DNA of 64,000 bases from Lachnospiraceae bacterium (lineage in GTDB: Bacteria > Bacillota > Clostridia > Lachnospirales > Lachnospiraceae). The notes beneath the pieces were generated by a model. The model was not told the DNA's origin and did no database searches. It saw only the letters and a program-made list of their open reading frames with translations. The translations under genes and the position numbers were made by a program. Positions 24,850-35,459 of this stretch are shown here, piece by piece (position 1 is the first letter of the stretch; every line of letters begins with the position of its first letter). Location: NCBI GenBank assembly GCA_910575075.1, contig CAJTCY010000007.1, positions 1-64,000 of the forward strand. The letters are read 5' to 3'.

Positions 24850-26322
24850 TCACTGGCTTTTGCTGTCCAGTTCAAACCAAAACGTCACTCCGTCTTCCTC
24901 ATTATTCACACCGCATTCCCGATGAAAAGAATCCATAATTGCCTTCACAATCGATAAACCGATTCCATTGCCGCCATATTCTCTGGTTCTTGCCTTATCC
25001 ACCTTGTAAAATTTTTCCCAAATATGTGCAAGTTCTCCATCCGGAATAGAATTTCCGGTGTTAAATACCTCCACCCTCACTGTATCCTCCCCTGGAATTA
25101 CAGAAACTACAATTTTTTTCTCTCCTGCCGCATAATGAATTGCATTGCTGATATAATTCATCAATACCTGCTCAGTCTTAAATTCATCTGCCCATACATA
25201 TTCTGGTCCCTGCCCATGAATTTCCAGGTTAATTCCATTCTGCTCTCTCAAAATCGCCGTTGCATTTACCACGCCAAGGATTAATTCCATCAGTTCAAAC
25301 CTCTCAAATACTACCTGTTCACTGCCAGATTCCAACTGATTCAGCGTCAGAAGGTTTTTAACAAGCTTGTTCATTTTATCTGCTTCATCCATAATAACTT
25401 CACAGTAAAATTCACGGCTTGCTGCATCATCGTTAATACATTCTTTCAAACCTTCTGCGTAGCCCTGAACCAATGCAATAGGCGTTTTTAGCTCATGAGA
25501 CACATTTGAAATAAATTCCTTGCGCATTTCATCAATTTCTGTCTTCCGCTCTATATCTATTTTCAGCTCATTGTTTGCACTTTTAAGTTCTGAAATGGTC
25601 TTTTCCAATGTCTGTGACATCTGATTCATATGTTCCCCCAGCAAATCCACCTCATTGTGCCCTCTGCTCTCAAACTTTGCTTCAAAATCCAGGTTGGTCA
25701 TTCGCCTGGAAATATCCACAAGCTGCAAAATAGGGTTCGTAATCCTTCTGGTCACTACATAAATAATCACTGCGCACATAATTACTGCCGTCACGCCCAC
25801 ATAAGCCAGAAAGCGATTAGCAATTCCCACACTTTCTTTAATGCTTTCTACTGCCGTACGCATCAGTATCATATTTCCATTCTGCAGATTCCCCCAGAGT
25901 ACCAGATAATCTGATTCCAGTCTGCTGTCTCTGGTTTTCTCCACCATATACTGAGATGTATTCTTCAATATCTGCGTATCCTCATCATCTTTACAAAATA
26001 CTAAATTTAAAAATTGAAGCAGAAGCTGTTCATTATCTCCCACCGTAGAATACATAAGGGTCCTGTCTGATCTGATAATCATCATCGTGACATTGCTGTT
26101 TGCACACTGCCTGTCCAAACGAATCAGAAAATCTTCTCGTCCGGTCTTTCCTTCTTGGCTTTGTTTATCCACCATCTCAAAAATATCCAAAAGAGTCCCC
26201 TGTTTATGTTCCACATAATAGGACTCTAAAAGCGTATTATTAATAAACCAGCAGAGCAGCACTGTTCCCGCCACAATACTAATCATAATTACTGTTATCT
26301 TTCCTGTTATGGAATGCCTCAT
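24850..26322 (-). CDS. Sensor histidine kinase, HAMP type
   Basis: A 490-residue membrane sensor. Two membrane helices (about 8-30 and 168-190) bracket an extracellular sensing domain. A HAMP domain follows (RRITNPILQLVDISRRM). The H-box is FISNVSHELKTPIALVQGY (phospho-His), and the ATPase domain shows N-box QVLMNYISNAIHYA, G1 FNTGNSIPDG and G2 GGNGIGLSIVKAIM. Its start overlaps the end of the response-regulator gene by 4 nt, so the two are co-translated. The signal is unknown. Confidence 0.93.
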   Translation of the reverse strand: MRHSITGKITVIMISIVAGTVLLCWFINNTLLESYYVEHKQGTLLDIFEMVDKQSQEGKTGREDFLIRLDRQCANSNVTMMIIRSDRTLMYSTVGDNEQLLLQFLNLVFCKDDEDTQILKNTSQYMVEKTRDSRLESDYLVLWGNLQNGNMILMRTAVESIKESVGIANRFLAYVGVTAVIMCAVIIYVVTRRITNPILQLVDISRRMTNLDFEAKFESRGHNEVDLLGEHMNQMSQTLEKTISELKSANNELKIDIERKTEIDEMRKEFISNVSHELKTPIALVQGYAEGLKECINDDAASREFYCEVIMDEADKMNKLVKNLLTLNQLESGSEQVVFERFELMELILGVVNATAILREQNGINLEIHGQGPEYVWADEFKTEQVLMNYISNAIHYAAGEKKIVVSVIPGEDTVRVEVFNTGNSIPDGELAHIWEKFYKVDKARTREYGGNGIGLSIVKAIMDSFHRECGVNNEEDGVTFWFELDSKSQ

Positions 26323-26996
26323 GCTTCTACCTCAAACTTATAGCCCATACCCCAGATGGTCTTAATATAATCACCTTTATCTCCTAGTTTACTGCGCAGT
26401 TTCTTCACATGCGTATCAATCGTTCTGGCATCTCCAAAATAATCATAATTCCATACATGGTTTAATATTTTTTCTCTGGAAAGAGCAATGCCTCTGTTTT
26501 CTATAAAATACGTCAAAAGCTCAAATTCCTTGTAGCTTAGCTCCAGCTCCCTTCCGTCCACTGTTACCTGATGTCCCAGCCTGTCAACAGAAATTCCTCC
26601 AATCTCCAGAATTTCCTCATCGGTCTTACCCGTACGCCGAAGAATTGCTTCTACCCTTGCCACCAAAATTCTGGGACTGAAGGGCTTGGAGATATATTCA
26701 TCTGCTCCAATGTCAAAACCCTGCAGCTCATCACTCTCTTCCCCTTTGGCAGTCAGCATAATAATAGGAACTTTAGAAGTCTCACGTATTTCCCTGCATA
26801 CGTCCCATCCATTAATTTTAGGCATCATCACATCGAGAATGATCAAAGCGATATCCTTCTGTTCATAAAATTTATTTAATGCATCTTCTCCGTCTTCTGC
26901 TTCTGCCACTTCAAAATTCTGCTTTACAAGAAAATCACGGACCAGCTTACGCATTCTGCTCTCATCATCAACCACTAGTATTTTCAGTTTTTCCAT
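26319..26996 (-). CDS. Response regulator, OmpR/PhoB family
   Basis: A 225-residue two-domain regulator. The receiver domain has the acidic pair DDES, the phospho-acceptor in ALIILDVMMPKINGWD and the Lys in ISKPFSPRIL. The winged-helix domain (about 130-225) contains SYKEFELLTYFIENRG, ILNHVWNYDYFGDARTIDTHVKKLRSKLGD and IWGMGYKF. It pairs with the kinase encoded just downstream. The ribosome site is AAAGGTG. Confidence 0.95.
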   Translation of the reverse strand: MEKLKILVVDDESRMRKLVRDFLVKQNFEVAEAEDGEDALNKFYEQKDIALIILDVMMPKINGWDVCREIRETSKVPIIMLTAKGEESDELQGFDIGADEYISKPFSPRILVARVEAILRRTGKTDEEILEIGGISVDRLGHQVTVDGRELELSYKEFELLTYFIENRGIALSREKILNHVWNYDYFGDARTIDTHVKKLRSKLGDKGDYIKTIWGMGYKFEVEA

Positions 26997-27111
26997 TCTT
27001 CACACACCTTTCATCCCAACAGATTCATTCAGAGAGACCACTGATTCAGCAGCTCTTATCATAAACTGATAGAAGAATAGCATAAAAATATGTTGAATCT
27101 GTGAAACCTTT

Positions 27112-27723
27112 TCAGGGCGTAATCCCCAATTCCTTCTGCTGCTTTTTCAGCTCTTCTTCACGTTTTTCTAAGTCCATTTCCCACGTCTCATACTTATTGA
27201 TTATTTTATTTTCGTAGTTGATAATATTAGGATGGCTTCCTGTCATAGAAATCACTCCCATTCCTGCCGCTACCAGAAACAAAAAGAGACACAGCATGAG
27301 GCTGAAACGCAAACGTTTCTGGCTCTGCTGCGTTTTCTCTTCCGCCCGCCGTTTCCTGTAGCTTGCCATCCGCTCCCGCTGCTTGATTTCTTCCAGATTT
27401 TTTGCATACCATTCGATGGTTTCTTCCTGCATTGCCTCTCCTGCACAAAATGCTGGAAGTTCAATCGCCTCCAATTCCTCTCCTGCAAGCTCTGGCGACA
27501 TAAGAAGATAATTCTGAAGTTCTTTCAGGTACATCAGGCCCACTACTGTCTCAAATACATGCTCTGACAGCAACCTGCGGTACATTTCCAATACCATCCT
27601 GGGATTATCCATATCCAGCTTGCCTCTCACATATTGTATGCTCTCTGCTTCATGACAGGCTTTCTGTGCCATAATTTTATCTGTAAATAAAACTCCCTCC
27701 ACAATCATTTCAAATTCATTCAT
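27112..27723 (-). CDS. Conserved membrane protein of unknown function
   Basis: A 203-residue protein. Residues 1-110 are soluble and helical (MNEFEMIVEGVLFTDKIMAQ). A basic coiled segment follows (REREMASYRKRRAEEK-like), then a single membrane helix near 140-160 (LMLCLFLFLVAAGMGVISM) and a coiled-coil tail rich in Glu and Lys. I do not recognise a family. It lies downstream of the chemoreceptor gene behind a terminator, so it is probably transcribed separately. Confidence 0.65.
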   Translation of the reverse strand: MNEFEMIVEGVLFTDKIMAQKACHEAESIQYVRGKLDMDNPRMVLEMYRRLLSEHVFETVVGLMYLKELQNYLLMSPELAGEELEAIELPAFCAGEAMQEETIEWYAKNLEEIKQRERMASYRKRRAEEKTQQSQKRLRFSLMLCLFLFLVAAGMGVISMTGSHPNIINYENKIINKYETWEMDLEKREEELKKQQKELGITP

Positions 27724-27764
27724 TCTTTTCTCCTTATATAAAAAATTGGAATTTCCTATAAGAT

Positions 27765-27822
27765 AAAAAAGAGAAAATGCCTTTTCCCCTGTAAATACAG
27801 GATTTCAAGCAATTTTCTCTTT
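27765..27822 (-). terminator. Terminator of the chemoreceptor gene
   Basis: AAAGAGAAAATGC pairs with GCAATTTTCTCTTT; on the minus strand TTTTTTATC follows. Confidence 0.82.
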
Positions 27823-27860
27823 GACTTTGCCTTATCCCTGGCCCACAGGCTCACAGGATT

Positions 27861-29222
27861 TTATTCACTTTCCGCAATACGGACCATCTGTTCCATATCA
27901 GAAATAAGCTCTTTTGAATACTCGCGCGCTTCTGTGCACAACTGATTTGCTCTGGTATAATCTTCATCAAATAATGCCTGTATGACATCTGAGCCATATC
28001 CATGGAATTTCCGGTGCTTCTCTCCAAGAGCATCCCAGATATCACGGACTCCCTGAATATCTGGTGTAATAGAATAATAAAAATGCCCAAATCCGCATTT
28101 TGAAGAATCAAGCTGCAAAGGCATAATCACCTTTTCCCTTACCATTTTCTCCAAATTAGAAATCCATGCCTGATGAGCCGAAATGGCATTTTTTACATAT
28201 GTAGCAAATTCACGATTCTCAAGATGATAGAACGCATCTTTTGACATATTTCCCATTTGCTTTACTGCTTCATCTAAAGTTCTCTCTATTTCCACCACAG
28301 GCTCTTTAGCCTTGGCAAGCTCAGCGCCGATTTCACTCATAAAATCTGTGCTGTTCCTTAACTGGTTCTCCATCTCAGACATTGTACTGCTGATTTCTTC
28401 GCTGACTGCCGCCAGAGAAGTAACTGCCTGGCTGACCTCAGAGACATGCCTCTGATTCTCATCGTTTATTTTCCATACATTTCCAATCTTGTCTGTCATG
28501 GTTCTGAGCGCTTCGATCGTATTGCTGGTACTGCCAGAACTCTTCTGAGAGGCCGTCTTAACCCCCTCTACAAATGTTCCCATACTTCCTGTCAGCTTCT
28601 GTGTCTCTTCTGCCAGAGAACGTATCTCATCTGCCACCACGGCAAATCCCCTTCCGGCACGTCCTGCCCGTGCCGCTTCTATCGAAGCATTCAAAGCAAG
28701 CAGATTAGTCTGGCGTGAAATCGACTCAATCCCTGAAATAACCTCATTCATATGATTGATGACTTCTATCAATTCTTCCATATCTTTTCCCATTTCCTGG
28801 GATACGCCGATTGCCTGATCAGACAGATCACGAATTGCTGTCAATTCTCCCTGACCTGTCTCTATTTTACGGTATACCTCATCGGTATCCTCTGAAACCT
28901 TTATAATCGTATTCGTCAGTTCTTCCAGAGAATTATTCCCCTCTCTCGTACTGCTGGTATTGGTCCCAAATATAACCTCTGCCGCCTTGCTCACATTGCG
29001 GGAAATTTCCAGAATCTTGTCTGTCTCATGCTGCAGTGTCAGATCCAGGGAACTGATCTGCATTACTGCCCTTATATTTTTCTCTAAAATCTCTGCAAAC
29101 TGTTTTCTGCCGCTGGCAAGTCTCTGATACATATCATTCAATTCCGGATTTCTGGAATAGTTGGTATTCTTCAATTCTGCCACTGACTTTACAAGTTTTT
29201 TATTTGAATTTCCAATTCCCAT
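27861..29222 (-). CDS. Cytoplasmic methyl-accepting chemotaxis protein with C-terminal CZB domain
   Basis: A 453-residue soluble receptor with no membrane segment. The signalling hairpin is clear ([20 protein letters not shown], then [16 protein letters not shown]). From about residue 330 a CZB zinc-binding domain follows, with ligands in [17 protein letters not shown] and [11 protein letters not shown], the conserved 3-His/1-Cys layout. CZB domains sense zinc or, in some receptors, hypochlorous acid through the Cys. No chemotaxis or flagellar genes lie nearby. A soluble receptor could feed a pilus or flagellar pathway encoded elsewhere. Confidence 0.9.
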   Translation of the reverse strand: MGIGNSNKKLVKSVAELKNTNYSRNPELNDMYQRLASGRKQFAEILEKNIRAVMQISSLDLTLQHETDKILEISRNVSKAAEVIFGTNTSSTREGNNSLEELTNTIIKVSEDTDEVYRKIETGQGELTAIRDLSDQAIGVSQEMGKDMEELIEVINHMNEVISGIESISRQTNLLALNASIEAARAGRAGRGFAVVADEIRSLAEETQKLTGSMGTFVEGVKTASQKSSGSTSNTIEALRTMTDKIGNVWKINDENQRHVSEVSQAVTSLAAVSEEISSTMSEMENQLRNSTDFMSEIGAELAKAKEPVVEIERTLDEAVKQMGNMSKDAFYHLENREFATYVKNAISAHQAWISNLEKMVREKVIMPLQLDSSKCGFGHFYYSITPDIQGVRDIWDALGEKHRKFHGYGSDVIQALFDEDYTRANQLCTEAREYSKELISDMEQMVRIAESE

Positions 29223-29322
29223 CTTTACAACCTCATTTCCTCTGAATGTTATCCTTAACCGTACTCTGCTTATTGGGCATCCTTTTCGGGCGATAAGGCA
29301 TTCTCCCTACCGCAAATAATAA

Positions 29323-29665
29323 TGGAGCTGAGGGGAATCGAACCCCTGTCCGAAAGTCAATTCACTATGGCATCTCCCATTACAGTCATTAGTTTATCAT
29401 TCCCTCCGCCGGACGCCTAATGACAGGCTTCCAGTTTCAGTAGCTTCATATTACGCCCATGCGCGCAAAGCTTAACGCATGTCGTTTCTCACATAGTCGA
29501 AGCCGGTATCTTAAACTGTGAGTGGTCTAAGGCCGACTGCTGCAACTAGGCAGCGATTGCTAAATTATCTTCAGCGTTTATATTTATTGTTCCCGTTTTA
29601 AGGCGGTCAGGAGCCGCCAATGGCTTCCATAGCTGCACAACCCCCGTCGAAACCAGTACAACCCC
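29323..29665 (-). ncRNA. ssrA: tmRNA (ssrA)
   Basis: A 343-nt RNA on the minus strand. The 5' end GGGGUUGUACUGGUUUCGACGG is the conserved tmRNA start. The 3' end has a T-arm and acceptor (GGGGUUCGAUUCCCCUCAGCUCCA) with encoded CCA. The acceptor stem pairs GGGGUUG with CAGCUCC. The tag frame ends AAC GCT GAA GAT AAT TTA GCA ATC GCT GCC TAG, so the peptide ends NAEDNLAIAA. tmRNA rescues stalled ribosomes with SmpB, encoded directly upstream. Confidence 0.96.
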
Positions 29666-29696
29666 TGGTTAAAACGCTGTTGTTTCATGCTAATAT

Positions 29697-29726
29697 ATTA
29701 TACCAGCAGAATCATGATAAAGTCAA
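29697..29726 (-). promoter_or_regulatory. Strong promoter of tmRNA
   Basis: Minus-strand TTGACT (29721-29726), 18-nt spacer, TATAAT (29697-29702). Predicted transcription start is about 25 nt before the mature 5' end, leaving a short leader for RNase processing. Confidence 0.85.
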
Positions 29727-29728
29727 GA

Positions 29729-30196
29729 TTAATACAAGTTTTTTACTTTGAATTCCCGTTCTGATTCTCTGCGCATATCTTTTTTAGCAATATCCTGCCG
29801 CTTATCATAGAGTTTCTTTCCTCGTGCAAGAGCAATCTCCACTTTTACCAGGCTTCCTTTGAAATAAACCTGCAGCGGAACAACCGTATAGCCCTTTTCC
29901 TTCATTTTTCCTGCAATCTTATGGATCTCGTATTTATGCATCAGAAGCTTTCTGGGGCGGAGAGGGTCTTTGTTAAAAATATTCCCTTTTTCATAAGGGC
30001 TGATATGCATTCCATATATAATAACTTCGCCATTTTCAATGCGTATAAAAGACTCCTTGACGGAACACTTTCCCATTCGCAGTGATTTTACTTCTGTACC
30101 CGCAAGACTGATGCCTGTTTCATATTTATCTTCAATAAAATAATCGTGAAACGCTTTTTTGTTATTAGCAATTAATTTAACAGTTCCTTTCCCCAT
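29729..30196 (-). CDS. smpB: SsrA-binding protein SmpB
   Basis: A 155-residue RNA-binding protein that carries tmRNA into stalled ribosomes. Family motifs include [56 protein letters not shown] and the basic C-terminal tail [18 protein letters not shown] that mimics an mRNA/anticodon stem. ATG at 30196 follows AAAGGA. Its upstream region is occupied by a diverged family B palindrome only 15 bp from the start codon. Confidence 0.96.
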   Translation of the reverse strand: MGKGTVKLIANNKKAFHDYFIEDKYETGISLAGTEVKSLRMGKCSVKESFIRIENGEVIIYGMHISPYEKGNIFNKDPLRPRKLLMHKYEIHKIAGKMKEKGYTVVPLQVYFKGSLVKVEIALARGKKLYDKRQDIAKKDMRRESEREFKVKNLY

Positions 30197-30210
30197 TTTA
30201 AATTCCTTTC

Positions 30211-30351
30211 CAGGTAACTGCAAAATCCTGTCATCTCATAAATCCCATATATCTCCGGCGGCGCCGGCATCCAATACCCTTTTACGGTATAATATTTATG
30301 CGTTTATATAGTATATGAAAGATTGATAATTTGATGATTCTGCAGTTACCA
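30211..30351. repeat. Palindromic miniature element, family B copy 4 (diverged)
   Basis: Ends AGGTAACTGCAAAATC and GATTCTGCAGTTACC form terminal inverted repeats. The right arm aligns base by base with the family B copy at 42420-42753 (ATCAAATTATC, TTTCATATAC). A GC-rich palindrome (CCGGCGGCGCCGG) lies in the centre. It fills almost the whole gap between smpB and rnr. Confidence 0.65.
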
Positions 30352-30368
30352 AATATCTGCTCTGTGGT

Positions 30369-32498
30369 TTATTCCGGCAAAATAAAATCGATGGTGCGCA
30401 TATACTCGTCTGTATCTGCCACCACAACTTCTATCTTCTGCCCCAGTTTATATGTTTTGCCTGTGGTCTCGCCTGTCAGTTCATATGCTTCCTCATTAAA
30501 ATGATAATAATCGTCATTCAGATTCGTAACATGTATCATGCCTTCCACCGTATTTGGCAATTCCACATACATGCCCCATGCCGTCACACTGGAAATGACT
30601 CCCTCAAAAGTTTCTCCAATATGTTCTGACATATACTGCACCTTTTTTAATTTATCTGTCTCACGCTCTGCTTCATCAGCACGCCGTTCTCTGGCACTGG
30701 ACTGGGCTGCTGCTTCCGGCAGAATCTGCTCATAATGGGAAATCCTTTTTTCATTCATTTTTCCCCGCAATGTTTCCTTGATAATACGATGAATCTGCAG
30801 ATCCGGGTAACGGCGGATCGGAGAGGTAAAGTGGCAGTAATATTGAGTTGCAAGACCGAAATGCCCGGTGTTCTGCGTGGTATATTTTGCCCGCTTCATA
30901 GAACGAAGTGTCAGCCGGCTGAGCAAAGGCTCTTCGGGTGTGTCTTCGATTTTCTCCAACAGTTTCTGCAGCTCCTTGGGATGGATTTCATCCTGGCCGA
31001 TTTTAATAGAATAACCAAAATTATTGATAAATGTACCCAGCTTACGGATTTTCTCAGAATCCGGTGTATCATGAGTACGGTAGACAAAGGGAATTTCCTG
31101 CCAGAAAAAGTCCTGTGCCACTGTCTCATTGGCAATCAGCATAAAGTCCTCAATAATTCTGGTCGCAACATTGCGCTCATAGGGTTTGATTTCTAAAGGT
31201 CTTCCCTGCTTGTCCAGAACAATCTTGGTTTCTGGAAAATCAAAGTCAATAGACCCCCTCTTTCTGCGCTTCTCCCGCAGAATCGCAGCCAGCTCTTCCA
31301 TCTGTTCAAACATAGGAACCAGTTCCTGATATTTCGTTCTCTCTGATTCATCTTTATCCTTTAAAATATTACGGACGCTGGTATAGCTCATCCTTTGATC
31401 TACTCTGATCACCGTCTCTGCTATTTTATGGTCAACAACTGTTCCTTTTTTGTCAATCAGCATAATACAGCTCAATGCAAGCCGGTCCTGTCCGGCATTT
31501 AACGAACAGATTCCATTTGACAGTGTATGCGGCAGCATAGGAATCACACGGTCTGTCAGATATACGCTGGTTCCCCGTTCCAACGCCTCTGCATCCAGGG
31601 CGCTGTGTTCCTGAACATAATTTGCCACATCAGCGATATGCACGCCCAGCCGGTAACGCTCTCCTTCTTTGGTCAAAGAAACAGCATCATCTAAATCCTT
31701 GGCGTCTTCCCCATCTATCGTTACCATCTGCCAGTCCCGCAAATCCATACGTCCTGCCATATCCGCAGTACTCACCGGCTTGCCCACCGTTTCCGCCTGG
31801 CGCAGGACTTTTTCCGGAAAATCCACCGGAAGATCATATCCTTTTACAATGGACATTATGTCTGTTCCCGGATCATTGATATGTCCGATAATCTCTGTTA
31901 CTTTTCCCTCTGGCTTTCTTCTGTCATCCCCATAATCTGTGATTTTCACCACAACCTTGTGTCCGTCTACTGCACCTCTGGAATGCTCTATCGGAATAAA
32001 AATATCCTGTCCCAGTTTCAGATTATCTGGAATTACAAAACCAAAGTTTTTGCTTTTCTGAAAGGTTCCTACTACCTGCGTCAGCCCTCTTTGCAGAATC
32101 TTTGTCACTGCACCTTCGCGGCGTCTGCCCGAAGAGGGATGTCCTGCAGATAACGCCACTTGAACAGTATCTCCATGGATAGCGCCGTTTACCTGTGATT
32201 CTGATATAAAAATATCCTCTTCTTCTCCCTCTACGGTGACAAATCCAAAGCCTCTGGCAGTTCCGGTAAACACACCTGTGATAAATCTGCCCTCCGTCTT
32301 AGAATATTTGCCGCGTTTGGACAGTTCTATCTTTCCTTCCAGCAATAACTCGTTTAATACCTCCTCCAGTGCAGAACGCTCTTCCCTGGGAACATTTAAA
32401 AGGATGGCAAGTTCCTTGATTTTCATAGGCACATAAAGATCACTGCACATAAACTCGTAGATCATTTTTTTTCTGTTTTCTAATAATTCCTTCTCCAT
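30369..32498 (-). CDS. rnr: Ribonuclease R
   Basis: A 709-residue 3'-5' exoribonuclease of the RNB family. Order: N-terminal winged helix (YVPMKIKELAILLNVP), two cold-shock domains (GTARGFGFVTVEGEEEDIFI, then KNFGFVIPDNLKLGQDIFIP), catalytic RNB domain with DGEDAKDLDDAVSL and LGVHIADVANYV (metal-binding Asp) and the CHFTSPIRRYPDL block, and a C-terminal S1 domain (FEGVISSVTAWGMYVELPN). RNase R degrades structured RNA and tmRNA-released messages, which fits its place next to smpB and ssrA. AGGAG precedes the start. Confidence 0.97.
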   Translation of the reverse strand: MEKELLENRKKMIYEFMCSDLYVPMKIKELAILLNVPREERSALEEVLNELLLEGKIELSKRGKYSKTEGRFITGVFTGTARGFGFVTVEGEEEDIFISESQVNGAIHGDTVQVALSAGHPSSGRRREGAVTKILQRGLTQVVGTFQKSKNFGFVIPDNLKLGQDIFIPIEHSRGAVDGHKVVVKITDYGDDRRKPEGKVTEIIGHINDPGTDIMSIVKGYDLPVDFPEKVLRQAETVGKPVSTADMAGRMDLRDWQMVTIDGEDAKDLDDAVSLTKEGERYRLGVHIADVANYVQEHSALDAEALERGTSVYLTDRVIPMLPHTLSNGICSLNAGQDRLALSCIMLIDKKGTVVDHKIAETVIRVDQRMSYTSVRNILKDKDESERTKYQELVPMFEQMEELAAILREKRRKRGSIDFDFPETKIVLDKQGRPLEIKPYERNVATRIIEDFMLIANETVAQDFFWQEIPFVYRTHDTPDSEKIRKLGTFINNFGYSIKIGQDEIHPKELQKLLEKIEDTPEEPLLSRLTLRSMKRAKYTTQNTGHFGLATQYYCHFTSPIRRYPDLQIHRIIKETLRGKMNEKRISHYEQILPEAAAQSSARERRADEAERETDKLKKVQYMSEHIGETFEGVISSVTAWGMYVELPNTVEGMIHVTNLNDDYYHFNEEAYELTGETTGKTYKLGQKIEVVVADTDEYMRTIDFILPE

Positions 32499-32544
32499 AC
32501 ATTTCTCCTATTTTATACCGCAAGTACACCTTTGGATAAAAATA

Positions 32545-32566
32545 AGACTGCCGCTCCCGACAGTCT
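32545..32566 (-). terminator. Terminator of secG
   Basis: AGACTG...CAGTCT forms a stem with GC-rich interior (CCGCTCCCG). The minus strand continues TTATTTTTA. Confidence 0.75.
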
Positions 32567-32585
32567 CTCATTGAATGTTTGCTTC

Positions 32586-32825
32586 CTAAAAGCTTCCAAT
32601 ATTTAATACAGCTGCAATTACCAGAAACAGAACAACCATAACTCTGGTGATCATCACGAGCCTTCCCTCCATGGAACGGCCTTTATTCTTGCCCCAGTAT
32701 GTATCTGCGGCACCACTGATGGCTCCAAGTCCTGCTGATTTGCCTTCCTGCATTAATACAATAACTGTCAATACTATGCTGATTAATATAAATATTACCA
32801 TTAATACTGTTTTTAATACTGCCAC
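32586..32825 (-). CDS. secG: Preprotein translocase subunit SecG
   Basis: A 79-residue membrane protein with two helices (about 3-22 and 55-75) joined by the conserved loop VLMQEGKSAGLGAISGAADTYWGKNKGRS. It is an accessory part of the SecYEG channel. GTG at 32825 is the likely start, with AGGAGG ten bases upstream; a TTG three codons earlier is too close. Its upstream region contains a solo end of element family C. Confidence 0.93.
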   Translation of the reverse strand: MAVLKTVLMVIFILISIVLTVIVLMQEGKSAGLGAISGAADTYWGKNKGRSMEGRLVMITRVMVVLFLVIAAVLNIGSF

Positions 32826-32906
32826 TTTTCTCAAACCTCCTGCATTTGTTCCTGCTCAAAACTTCTCTTATTTTATCATAAACTTGTATTTTTTTCAACA
32901 TCTTTT

Positions 32907-32926
32907 TTTGAGTTTCCCCATTTTCC
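32907..32926 (+). repeat. Solo terminal repeat of family C
   Basis: TTTGAGTTTCCCCATTTT is identical to the family C end at 23783, without a visible partner. It lies about 80 bp upstream of secG. The rest of the 32835-33162 gap holds this, a CTGCGGCAG palindrome and the eno terminators. Confidence 0.7.
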
Positions 32927-33012
32927 CTTTTGCCTTATGTGGCAGCAACCGTGATAAGCGCAATGGCTTTGGGGAATCAGTTTGCTGATGACTGCGGCAG
33001 CTCTCAATCACG

Positions 33013-33106
33013 AAAAAAAGAATGCGTAAAACGCATTCTCCAACGTGAACAGGCTGCATAGCAGCAGATTCCCTGATACTGTCTTCTCCTACCGTACCAG
33101 GGAATC
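33013..33106 (-). terminator. Terminator of eno (family E hairpin copy 1)
   Basis: AGAATGCGT-AAA-ACGCATTCT (33019-33039), followed by T7 on the minus strand, is a classic terminator. Between it and eno lie GCTGC..GCAGC and a second stem (GGATTCCCTG with CAGGGAATC, about 33069-33106). The pair of hairpins recurs at 58834-58885. Confidence 0.85.
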
Positions 33107-33162
33107 CTTCCTTCTTTTACATAATTCTTAAACCAGTAGATGCTTACCGGATTACTTGAAGG

Positions 33163-34521
<1,359 letters not shown>

Positions 34522-34554
34522 TTAAAGTATTTACAGAAATCAGGGAAATATACG

Positions 34555-35457
34555 TTATATCGTATAATCCACGATTCTTTCTGGATGTTCCATATAATAC
34601 CGATAAGGCTTATCGGGATCAAAAAACGTATGTTGATGTGTGGAACCTCCCTGGACAAACTTATGATAATCACCGTACCGTAATTTTAAAATTTCATCAT
34701 ACCCTGCCGGCGCTGGAACTTTCATATTTTCAAAAGGCAGATAAACGATATCTGCATACCATTCCCGCCTGCAGCTTATAGATCTTTTGCATATCTCACT
34801 TACAATAAAATTCACTTTCTCCGAAGTTCCAAAGTGGGAAAGAGCCAGCAGTTCAAACTGACGGTACCTTTCTCTTACAGGCAGATTCAGCAAATCCATT
34901 AAGATATCAGAACCCACCTGAAACTGCACTCCTTCTGACAGGTAATAACGCATATTTTCTGAATTTGCAACTGTCTGCCAGACCTCCCGCTGAACCTGGA
35001 GAATGTTCTGGCTGAAATTCTTCCCGTCCGGCACGTCATCAAGGGCATTCACATCTAAAAAGATACCCTGATGGAAATCCGGATTCATATCTGGAAATTC
35101 AATGCCGGTAGTACGGTCATCCCGAAGCTTGCAAAATCCCCAAACAACCAAATCCGTATATGTATTCTGAAAAAAATAAGGTTCCTGAAACTCCAAAGGA
35201 CCAATCTCCTGAAGCTTCATGTAATCATCGCGAAACATCACCAGGTCAATATCATCATCCCATGGAATAAACCCCTGATGACGTACAGCGCCTAACAGTG
35301 TTCCATATTCTACAAAATAAGTTAAATTGTATTTTTTGCACACCTCGTCAAATTTCTGCAAAAGCTCCAGTCCCGTCCGCCAAATCTTTTTACGTTTTTC
35401 TGTCACTAAAAATCCGCAGCGTGTTTCTTCTTTTAAAAATGACGAATCAAATTCCAT
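34555..35457 (-). CDS. LicD-family phosphotransferase-like protein
   Basis: A 300-residue protein with the LicD nucleotidyltransferase-fold core: YFVEYGTLLGAVRHQGFIPWDDDIDLVMFR, where GTLLGAVRHxGFIPWDDDID is the family signature and the Asp residues bind metal. LicD proteins add phosphocholine or similar groups to cell-surface glycans. It follows the glycosyltransferase gene by 2 nt, so both probably modify the same surface polymer. The acceptor is unknown. Confidence 0.88.
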   Translation of the reverse strand: MEFDSSFLKEETRCGFLVTEKRKKIWRTGLELLQKFDEVCKKYNLTYFVEYGTLLGAVRHQGFIPWDDDIDLVMFRDDYMKLQEIGPLEFQEPYFFQNTYTDLVVWGFCKLRDDRTTGIEFPDMNPDFHQGIFLDVNALDDVPDGKNFSQNILQVQREVWQTVANSENMRYYLSEGVQFQVGSDILMDLLNLPVRERYRQFELLALSHFGTSEKVNFIVSEICKRSISCRREWYADIVYLPFENMKVPAPAGYDEILKLRYGDYHKFVQGGSTHQHTFFDPDKPYRYYMEHPERIVDYTI

Positions 35458-35459
35458 AA

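Noticed and set aside
29223-29322. Small RNA or riboswitch between tmRNA and the chemoreceptor gene
   Set aside because: A partial GGGCAT/ATGCC pairing is visible but no convincing conserved core.
32927-33012. Right end of a second family C element
   Set aside because: GGGGAATCAG near 32975 only weakly resembles the expected GGGGAAACTCAAA, so only a solo left end is claimed.
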